13,254 nucleotides of DNA. It comes from CBDFKY01 sp965248995. GTDB taxonomy: Bacteria > Pseudomonadota > Alphaproteobacteria > Rickettsiales > UBA998. Numbering within the stretch: the first letter of the stretch is position 1; each line of letters opens with the position of its first letter. A model generated the notes under the pieces. It searched no databases and was not told the origin of the DNA. It was given only the letters and a program-made list of their open reading frames with translations. Shown in pieces: positions 7,278-13,254 of this stretch. A program made the translations under genes and the position numbers. The stretch covers positions 1 through 13,254 of the forward strand of contig CBDFKY010000011.1 in assembly GCA_965248995.1 (NCBI GenBank). Direction: 5' to 3'.

Positions 7278-8366
7278 GATACTCATCCTCGGCGGATACG
7301 GCAATTTCGGCAAGCGGATAGCGGCGGCGTTGATTCGCCATCACCTGCCAGTCATCATCGCCGGGCGTGATCCGGTGAAAGCGGAAGCGCTGGCGAAAAC
7401 GCTCGCCAGTCCGCTCGTCGAAACGGCGATCTTCGATGTGACCCGCGATCTTCCGGCGCAACTGGAAACGCTTCGTCCCGCCGTGGTCGTCAATACCTGC
7501 GGGCCGTTCCAGGGCAGCGATTACGATGTCGCCAAAACATGCATCGCCCATGGCATTCACGCTATCGACCTTGCCGACGGCCGCGATTTCGTCACCGGTA
7601 TCGCCGCACTGGACACGGATGCCAGGGCGCACGGCGTCAGCGTCATAAGCGGCGCCAGTACCGTGCCCGGTTTATCATCGGCGGTGGTTGAGCGTTACGC
7701 CCCGGAATTCAGCCTGATAGATTCCCTGATATACGGCATCAGCCCGGGCCAGCAGGCCGAGCGCGGCCTTGCCACCACACGTGGCATCCTGAGCTATGTC
7801 GGCAAACCGCTCAAGCCGTTCGCCGGTGCGCCGGGGCCGGTCTATGGCTGGCAGGACCTCTACCGTCAGGCATATCCGGGGCTCGGGAAACGCTGGATGG
7901 CGAATTGCGACATTCCCGACCTCGACCTGTTGCCCGCGCATTACGGCATAGGCGCCATTCGCTTTTCCGCAGGGCTTGAACTGGGCTTCATGCATCTCGG
8001 GTTTTATGGCTGTTTTCCCGAGCGGTGCGTCTGGGGCTTCCGCTGAACCTGCCGCGCCACGCTGATATATTGTTGAAAATAAGCAATCGGTTCGATCGTT
8101 TCGGCACGCAAAACGGCGGCATGCACATAATCCTGCGCGGCAAGGATAAAAATGGGAAAGCTCACGAGCGCCGTTGGTTCATCATCGCTGAAAACGGTGA
8201 CGGGCCGCAGATTCCATGTGTCCCCGCCATTCTTTTGGCTAAGCGGCTGGCATGCGGCGAAAAACTGGTGACGGGGGCGTATCCTTGCATGGGGATGGTT
8301 TCGCTGGAGGAATATTTGGAGGAATTGGCGCGGTTCAACGTTCGTACTTATAGCGAATCTTTCTGA
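7267..8366 (+). CDS. Saccharopine dehydrogenase-like NAD(P)-binding protein, one frameshift
   Basis: The frame-corrected product is about 366 residues. The N-terminus is a Rossmann fold (KILILGGYGNFG, glycines 9-15), then AGRDP for cofactor ribose and VVNTCGPFQG, the hallmark of saccharopine-DH/trans-acting enoyl-reductase-like proteins. True lysine-pathway function is unlikely, because this subfamily is generic and its substrate is unknown. The start is TTG 7267 with GGAGA about 6 nt before it, and no in-frame ATG or GTG fits. The first frame ends at TGA 8044-8046 after ECVWGFR-like nonsense. Adding one base in the GGGTTTT stretch at 7999-8005 gives WLFSRAVRLGLPLNLPRH and runs on to TGA 8364-8366. 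The last 19 nt overlap the convergent speD gene. Confidence 0.8.
7999..8005 (+). other. Frameshift site in the saccharopine-DH-like gene (missing base)
   Basis: The run is GGGTTTT. Inserting a T gives HLGFLWLFSRAV, and inserting a G gives HLGVLWLFSRAV. Both link the two frames into the hydrophobic 'lW..s..vrlgl' segment expected in the middle of the family, so the exact base cannot be decided. Confidence 0.75.
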
Positions 8367-8707
8367 TTTCCTCTCGGATGTTCCGTCACTTTCATCCTCT
8401 TGGCCGCAAATGCCGCTTCAAACACCGGCACGGATAGATGCGGATCGCAGCGGCCGCACATGAACACGTCAATGGCGATATAGCCCGTTTCCGGCCAGGT
8501 ATGGATACTGATATGCGATTCGGCGAGGATGGCGACGCCGGTGATGCCGCCATCCTCGCCGAAACGGTGCAGCATCATGTCGAGCAACGTAGCGCCGCAG
8601 ATGTCCGCGGCCTGGCGGATCGTCGCATCGACCAGCGCCATATCATGCAGATGGTTGCATCCCCACAGATCGATCAACAGATGCAATCCCGGCGCAACGC
8701 TGGTCAT
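8348..8707 (-). CDS. speD: S-adenosylmethionine decarboxylase proenzyme SpeD
   Basis: This is a 119-residue bacterial-type AdoMetDC. It makes decarboxylated AdoMet, the aminopropyl donor for spermidine-type synthesis. The self-cleavage site is in LAESHISIHTWPE: Glu63/Ser64, with Ser64 becoming the pyruvoyl group. His69 and Cys84 (in FMCG) complete the catalytic set, lining up one residue off Ser63/His68/Cys83 of the Thermotoga enzyme. All key residues are present, so a true AdoMet decarboxylase is favoured over the related pyruvoyl ornithine/arginine decarboxylases, though that is not proven. The ATG overlaps the upstream gene's TGA (ATGA), making it the last gene of the operon. Its 3' end overlaps the convergent saccharopine-DH-like gene by 19 nt. 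Confidence 0.93.
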   Translation of the reverse strand: MTSVAPGLHLLIDLWGCNHLHDMALVDATIRQAADICGATLLDMMLHRFGEDGGITGVAILAESHISIHTWPETGYIAIDVFMCGRCDPHLSVPVFEAAFAAKRMKVTEHPRGNQKDSL

Positions 8708-9810
8708 ACGGCGTACTCACGGTAGAACAGGATATGCTTCCATGGCGTATCCGGCGTTTTCAAGCGCCAGATGAAGCCGTCCAGCGCATAATGCGTCAGT
8801 TGCGGCAGGGCGAGCAGCGGCACCAGCCACGTAAGTATCGTATCGCTATGGACGGCGGGAAGCAGGTGGAACGGCGCGAACAGCCGGGTATGCTCTTGCC
8901 AGACCAGCCCGTCCCATAATCCTTCCTCAGCGTAAGCCAACAGCAGGAGGATGCCGACGAACAAGGGAAGCATGCGGAACGTGAAAAATCGCGCGGATGT
9001 CAATTTCCCGAATAACCTCTTTTGCGGTTCCAGCGCCGCCTGATTGCGCCCGTAAATCCAGATCAGCGCGACGTAGGGAATGCCGTGCGCCAGTACGTTG
9101 GCGGAGGTGAACGCCAGATCGTTATCCAAAGCTACGATGCCCACCCACCAGGAAAGGGCGGTGCCGAGCAACAGAAGATTCTTGGGCAGATTGAACGTCC
9201 CGCGTCGGAACGTGACCGCGATTTCCTTTGTCACGTAAACCAGCAAAATAACGATGTAAACGATAAGTGTTGCAGATGCGAGCCAGGGCACGGTCAGCGG
9301 TAGAAAATCCCCTTCGACGAACCAGTCGAAACGGCGCGGCATATGGGTATGCCAATAGACCAGCGGATAGAGTGTCGCCATATAGATCGCCGCTTTGTCG
9401 ATTAGGCGTAAGGCCGGATGATGTCCGTTTTCCCGGCGTCCGTAGATCATCATGAAACCATATTGCTGGCGCACGAAATGAAAGACGGCGAAATAGGCGA
9501 TCGTCCGCCAGAATACTAAGGCATCGATGCTGTAGAGCACGGTGCCGATCGCCCAGCATATGAGCGGTGTCAGCGTGTAGAGCGTCCGGCGCGTCCGGAA
9601 CTCCTTCCGGTCGGCATAGGTGCGAAACAACGCGCTGTAAACATGTGCCACGTCCACGCCGATAATCAGCAGGCCCCATAGCCAGAGCGGAAAGGTCTGC
9701 ATGGTTGAAATACTTTCCTTAAACCACAGGGTGGCGGCGGTGACCGCCAGCGCCGGCGCCAGAATGAAGGCGCCGTCCATGGCTGCGGAATAAATCCAGG
9801 GTTGCTTCAT
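8704..9810 (-). CDS. Polytopic membrane protein of unknown function with conserved-looking histidines
   Basis: I do not recognise this 368-residue family with certainty. It has about eight to nine hydrophobic helices (for example 12-30, 41-60, 78-94, 101-122, 138-152, 171-193, 210-228, 236-254, 277-293 and 325-337). Polar, histidine-bearing patches sit at helix ends: DVAHVYS (His56), FHFVRQQYGF (His111), YWHTHMP (His154, His156), LAHGIPY (His242) and LTHYALDG (His340). Several buried histidines in a membrane protein suggest a metal site, as in membrane diiron hydroxylases/desaturases or Blh-like oxygenases, but the classical HxxHH boxes are absent. ATGA overlaps join it to both the FAD protein upstream and speD downstream, so a role in the same pathway is likely. 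It could equally be a transporter. Confidence 0.75.
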   Translation of the reverse strand: MKQPWIYSAAMDGAFILAPALAVTAATLWFKESISTMQTFPLWLWGLLIIGVDVAHVYSALFRTYADRKEFRTRRTLYTLTPLICWAIGTVLYSIDALVFWRTIAYFAVFHFVRQQYGFMMIYGRRENGHHPALRLIDKAAIYMATLYPLVYWHTHMPRRFDWFVEGDFLPLTVPWLASATLIVYIVILLVYVTKEIAVTFRRGTFNLPKNLLLLGTALSWWVGIVALDNDLAFTSANVLAHGIPYVALIWIYGRNQAALEPQKRLFGKLTSARFFTFRMLPLFVGILLLLAYAEEGLWDGLVWQEHTRLFAPFHLLPAVHSDTILTWLVPLLALPQLTHYALDGFIWRLKTPDTPWKHILFYREYAV

Positions 9811-11432
9811 AACGATGAGCGGTATAGATGGTGAAGATGCCGCATCACGCTTTCCGCCGCCGCTACGCCGTGATGGTTGGCCTCTTCAAAAATCGAAATG
9901 CCGCTCATGTCGGAGTGAGCGTAAAAGAAAGGAGCCGCTTGCTTTAATGCCTCCTGCCGGGTTTCGCCCCACAGAAAGCCGGGATCAGGCTGAATCATCC
10001 CATGCCCCCACAGCCATATGTCGAGCCGTTTCACATGGCTTCTCAGTTCGGGGTGGACATGCAGCAGCTCTTTCAGGACAATATCGCGCCATTCTTCGTA
10101 AGTGCGGTGTATCATCCATTTCCGCGCCTGTTTGGGCGCTAGGTGCGAGAGCGGCCAGTAATAGGTAAGCACCGTTTCCCGCTGAACACGGTTTACCTGT
10201 TGATGGGTGGCGACGACATAGCCCAGCAATTGGCTGTCATAAATCATATTGTCCCATGCCAGCGGTGCGCCCTTACCTTGCGGCATGGCGTCCAGCGTAA
10301 CGTTCGCAACCATCCACGGACTGTAGTGAAAGCCGTCCATTTCCATACCGGTCGGCATGAGTTTTTCCGCAACGAAACGAGGCGTCGCAAACACTACGCA
10401 CTCCGTATGGATTTCGGTCACCTGACCTGTAGCGGTATCCACGTAGCTTACCGTCGCGCCGTCACCATTCCGGGATACTTCAAACGCCAGCGCATCGGGG
10501 CACAGATGATCGGCGAGTTGTCGCTTCAACTGCTTCACGATCCAGCCGTTCCCTTCCGACCACGTGACTACGCTTCCGGCCGCGGCATTGGCCGCTTTCC
10601 CGAAACGTCCGGCGAAATAATGGATTCCCGCCCATGCCGACACCTGTTCCGCATTCGCTCCGTAATCATCGCGGCAGCAGTAATCGATATACCACGCGAG
10701 GTAAGTCGAATCCCAGCCGTTACGGTGCATGTAATCTTTCATACTGAAAGTATCGAGGGCGCGGATATCCGGATCGGCGGAGCTTTTATCCACGGGAATG
10801 GCGAAGGCGCGCTTTCCATCCTTCCCTTTTAACTGTTTGAACGCTTCCATCCTTGCAAAGAAATCCCGGTATTGTTCCTGGTCACCCCCGCCGATGCCGG
10901 TGCGCGGGACAAGCCCTGCCTGCCATGAGCCATGGATAAACAGCCGCTCATGCGGGTCGGCGCCGAGGTAATATTCATCATAGACCGGCTGGCCGCTTTC
11001 ATACCCGGTGATGACGCCCAGATCCTGAAACATTTCATGCGCGGCTGTGGATTCGGGATTGAGCAGCGGTACGTAATGCGCCCCCCACGGATAAGACGAT
11101 ACGGTATTTTCACCGTAAGCCGCATTACCGCCCACCTCTTTTTCCAGTTCGAGCACGATGAAATCATGAAAGCCCGATTTTTTAAGCTTCCATGCGGCTG
11201 AAAGCCCGGCGATGCCGCCGCCTATCATGACCGCTTTCTTTTGTAACGTTCGTGAGGGCGCAGGGAAAAAGAACCCGTCACGCAGTTTGTGACCGATGGC
11301 GGAAGACGCGCCGACGATACGGCCACTTACCGGGGCTGCCGGTGGCTGCCGCCACTGGAACTTTCCGAAGCCAGCAACGGCCAGCAACGCGGCGCTGCCT
11401 GTCAAAAAACTTCTGCGCGTCAGGGGGGTCAT
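9807..11432 (-). CDS. Tat-exported FAD-dependent amine oxidase-like protein
   Basis: The 541-residue product begins MTPLTRRSFLTGSAALLAVAG, a twin-arginine signal (Arg6-Arg7), so the folded flavoprotein is expected in the periplasm or anchored to its membrane. VMIGGGIAG (about 68-76) and LELEKEVGGNA (about 94-104) form the dinucleotide-binding Rossmann fold. SDMSGISIFEEANHHG (about 507-522) is the C-terminal FAD contact of the amine-oxidase/phytoene-desaturase superfamily. Substrates of this superfamily include polyamines, amino acids and carotenoids; between SpeE- and SpeD-type genes an amine is the natural guess. I chose ATG 11430-11432 because AAGGAG lies 10 nt upstream; it is 14 nt after the upstream stop. 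An in-frame ATG at 11459 would put nine residues before the Tat signal and overlap the upstream gene. The stop overlaps the next ATG. Confidence 0.87.
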   Translation of the reverse strand: MTPLTRRSFLTGSAALLAVAGFGKFQWRQPPAAPVSGRIVGASSAIGHKLRDGFFFPAPSRTLQKKAVMIGGGIAGLSAAWKLKKSGFHDFIVLELEKEVGGNAAYGENTVSSYPWGAHYVPLLNPESTAAHEMFQDLGVITGYESGQPVYDEYYLGADPHERLFIHGSWQAGLVPRTGIGGGDQEQYRDFFARMEAFKQLKGKDGKRAFAIPVDKSSADPDIRALDTFSMKDYMHRNGWDSTYLAWYIDYCCRDDYGANAEQVSAWAGIHYFAGRFGKAANAAAGSVVTWSEGNGWIVKQLKRQLADHLCPDALAFEVSRNGDGATVSYVDTATGQVTEIHTECVVFATPRFVAEKLMPTGMEMDGFHYSPWMVANVTLDAMPQGKGAPLAWDNMIYDSQLLGYVVATHQQVNRVQRETVLTYYWPLSHLAPKQARKWMIHRTYEEWRDIVLKELLHVHPELRSHVKRLDIWLWGHGMIQPDPGFLWGETRQEALKQAAPFFYAHSDMSGISIFEEANHHGVAAAESVMRHLHHLYRSSL

Positions 11433-11449
11433 GTTCAATTCACTCCTTA
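11433..11449 (-). promoter_or_regulatory. Ribosome binding site for the FAD protein
   Basis: Read on the minus strand, the upstream gene ends GCG GAT TAA, and AAGGAG overlaps that stop codon. A 10-nt spacer then leads to ATG 11432. This supports the start placed directly before the twin-arginine motif. Confidence 0.7.
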
Positions 11450-12950
11450 ATCCGCCCATTCTTCATCGAAATAATGGACCAGCACCTGATTATCGAGGCG
11501 ATTGATTTCGGTATGCACCGGCGCCATATCCACAGGAAAATGCCGCATTAGCGCCACCGTGTCCGGCGTGACGAATCGAAGCCCCCCCGGATAGGAAGCG
11601 GAAGGCGTGAAACTGTGTTTGCCCGCCATGACGAAAGCCCCACTCGCCGAAGGAGGGAACGTAGGCGTGATAAGGCGTGGTAATGAAGCCTGCCCGCTTC
11701 AACGTATGCTCTACGCACCAGTAGGATTTGCGCGCCACATACGGCGAAGTGCTCTGCACGACGATGATGCCGTCTTCCGCGATCACGCGATGCAGGAGTT
11801 TGAAAAACGTAGATGAGTACAATTTGCCGATGGAATAATTCGACGGATCGGGAAAATCGGCGACGATGAAATCAAACGTCGAATGGTCGGGGTCCGAAGC
11901 GTAAGCCTTCAGCCACAGAAACGCATCCTCGTTGACGATATGCAGTTTCGGCGAAGTAAGGGCATGATCGTTCAAGCGGGCAAGCAGATCGTTTCGGGAA
12001 AACAGCCGCGTCATCGCCGGGTCCAGTTCGATCTGAGTGACGGTTTTCACGGAAGGATATTTAAGGATTTCCCGTGCCGCCAGCCCGTCGCCGCCGCCCA
12101 GAATAAGGACGCGCCTAGGATGGGCGACGGACGCCAGCCCCGGATGCACCAGCGCTTCATGGTAGCGGTATTCGTCACGCGTGGAAAATTGCAGGTTGTT
12201 ATTGAGAAACAACCGCAGGTCATGGGGTGATTTGGTGATGACGATGCGCTGGTAAGGCGTGGAGGTCGAATAGATCACCGGGTCGGCATACATGCCGGCT
12301 TCCGCCACATCCATGATTTTGTCGCCGTAAACGAAGCCGAACAACAGTCCGATAAACGCGAGAACGGCGCTGAATTTATGGAAGCGGGCGTGGGCGATAT
12401 GGTCGCCGAAACAGTAGAGCATCCACAGCGCCACCGCGATATTCATCATGCCGAACATGAAGCCGGAGCGTACCAGACCGAGATGCGGCACCAGCACCAG
12501 CGGAAAGAGGATCGAGGCGACGAGCGCGCCGATATAATCGAACGTGAACACCTTGGAAACAAGGTCCCTGAAATCGAATTGGTCTTTCAGGATGCGCAAC
12601 AGCAGGGGAATTTCGATGCCGACCAGAATGCCGATCAGCGTCACCGTCCCGTAAAGCGGGATGCGGAAGGAGGTCACATGCTCGAACATGAGAAAGAGCA
12701 CGGCTGCCGCGCTGCCGCCCGTGACACCGATCAGGATTTCGATTTTCACGAACGTGGCAAGCAACTGGTTGTTCAGGTATCGCGACAGCCAAGAGCCGAT
12801 TCCCATGGCGAAAAGATACGCGCCGATGATGGTGGAAAACTGCGTGACTGAATCGCCCAGCAGATAGCTGGCAAGCGTTCCGGCGATCAATTCATACACC
12901 AGCCCGCAGGTGGCGATGACGAACACGGAAAACAGGAGGAGAAACGCCAC
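11447..12950 (-). CDS. Membrane-anchored aminopropyltransferase (spermidine synthase-like), one frameshift
   Basis: The frame-corrected product is about 500 residues. Residues 1-210 hold about seven transmembrane helices. The C-terminal half is a complete SpeE-type fold: STPYQRIVI, then YHEALVHP (263-270), GGGDG (285-289), the acidic residue of QIELDP for the donor, and VADFPDP with the likely catalytic Asp364. It should move an aminopropyl group from decarboxylated AdoMet, supplied by SpeD, to an amine or other acceptor, at the membrane. The proposed GTG start (12948-12950) lies 11 nt after AGGGA and just past the DUF350 stop; no ATG fits. The frame runs off after FGEWGFRHGG. Dropping one base at 11634-11640 gives FGEWGFVMAGKHSF and ends ...FDEEWAD at TAA 11447-11449. 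The acceptor is unknown. Confidence 0.87.
11634..11640 (-). other. Frameshift site in the SpeE-like gene (extra base)
   Basis: The plus strand reads AAAGCCCC across 11634-11641. Deleting one A gives GEWGFVMAGK and deleting one C gives GEWAFVMAGK. The first matches the spermidine synthase 'GEWGF' segment better. Confidence 0.8.
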
Positions 12951-12964
12951 GAGCTTTTCGTTCC

Positions 12965-13186
12965 CTAACCGTGAACTGCGGCGGAAATGATGAGGGCGAC
13001 ACCCAGCAGGAACGCGCCGAGCAACACCGCCAGAGCGAGATTCTGCTTCTCGACGATCTCTTTCCATACGTGATAAGTCGGGGTAATGATGTCGATGATG
13101 GCGAAAGCGGCGATCAGCACGACGATGCCGATAGCGGAAAACACCAGCGAATTGATGACCGCCGGTATATTGATGATGTGATCCAT
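12965..13186 (-). CDS. DUF350 family small membrane protein
   Basis: The 73-residue protein has two transmembrane helices (about 11-31 and 49-71) joined by an amphipathic stretch, WKEIVEKQNLALAVLLG. The EKQNLALA-type segment at the head of helix 2 is characteristic of DUF350, the family that includes E. coli YjfL. YjfL is encoded next to a glutathionylspermidine-synthase-like protein, which gives an independent hint of polyamine context. No biochemical function is established. The start at ATG 13184-13186 has AGGAGG 4 nt upstream, and a longer in-frame start to 13249 is not needed. The stop TAG at 12965-12967 lies 14 nt before the SpeE-like GTG. Confidence 0.85.
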   Translation of the reverse strand: MDHIINIPAVINSLVFSAIGIVVLIAAFAIIDIITPTYHVWKEIVEKQNLALAVLLGAFLLGVALIISAAVHG

Positions 13187-13205
13187 AAAGCCTCCTGATA
13201 CGTGA

Positions 13206-13254
13206 TTATTTGTGATACTGATTCTGACCCGGACCGCTGTGGCGCGCACCGGCG
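13206..13254 (-). CDS. Possible C-terminal tail of an upstream gene (partial)
   Basis: The minus strand enters the window in a frame reading AGARHSGPGQNQYHK and then TAA (13206-13208), 19 nt before the DUF350 start. A Gly/Gln-rich disordered tail ending just before a good AGGAGG would fit an upstream operon member. DUF4178 proteins are, as I recall, common partners of DUF350. Only 15 codons are visible, so identity cannot be claimed. Confidence 0.35.
   Translation of the reverse strand, partial: AGARHSGPGQNQYHK

Noticed and set aside
8348..8707. SpeD as a neofunctionalised ornithine or arginine decarboxylase
   Set aside because: The catalytic residues look canonical and an aminopropyltransferase is in the same operon, so AdoMet decarboxylase is the simpler reading. 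Only an assay or tree would settle it.
10143..10832. Plus-strand open frame of 229 codons
   Set aside because: It is a shadow of the FAD protein gene; no start signal, and the composition is typical of antisense translation in GC-rich DNA.
12951..13067. N-terminal extension of the SpeE-like protein upstream of GTG 12950
   Set aside because: The 39 extra residues are Arg-rich, read through the DUF350 gene in another frame and have no ribosome site. The family begins directly with the first membrane helix.

Overview
The window looks like chromosomal DNA of an alphaproteobacterium of uncertain lineage. This rests on moderately high GC in most of the window, the tight order FabK-like/NMO protein - minimal RodZ-like protein - ispG, and the general look of the IspG and RodZ sequences. 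It was inferred by eye, without a search. I see no rRNA, tRNA, CRISPR array, insertion sequence or phage gene.

Layout. (1) 1-583, plus: the 3' end of a sodium/solute symporter (SGLT-like). (2) 584-740: an AT-rich gap with a perfect 11-bp inverted repeat. (3) 741-2776, plus: a glycosyltransferase family 4 protein resembling the sucrose-phosphate synthase group, more AT-rich than its surroundings. (4) 2780-6179, minus: DUF2269 membrane protein, FabK-like/nitronate monooxygenase, short RodZ-like protein and ispG, the last three very tightly packed. (5) 6250-8366, plus: DCC-family thiol protein, DUF4166 protein and a saccharopine-dehydrogenase-like Rossmann protein, all with overlapping ends. (6) 8348-13254, minus: a compact operon read as [tail of an unknown gene] - DUF350 - membrane-anchored aminopropyltransferase (SpeE-like) - Tat-exported FAD amine oxidase-like protein - histidine-bearing polytopic membrane protein - SpeD.

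The most interesting system is block 6. SpeD would make decarboxylated AdoMet, and the membrane-bound SpeE-like enzyme would use it to aminopropylate an acceptor. A secreted flavoprotein, a polytopic membrane protein and DUF350 are co-encoded, the last two pairs through ATGA overlaps. No decarboxylase for making putrescine is present. The set therefore looks like membrane or envelope-linked polyamine chemistry rather than ordinary spermidine synthesis. The product cannot be read from sequence.

A warning for any user: six single-base reading-frame breaks interrupt five otherwise well-conserved genes (symporter, glycosyltransferase twice, ispG, saccharopine-DH-like, SpeE-like). Five of them can be placed at a homopolymer run or at a short stretch of adjacent runs. 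The sixth (glycosyltransferase, about 1627-1642) is only loosely placed. IspG is normally essential, so sequencing or assembly indels are the simplest explanation. The genes are described here as their frame-corrected products.
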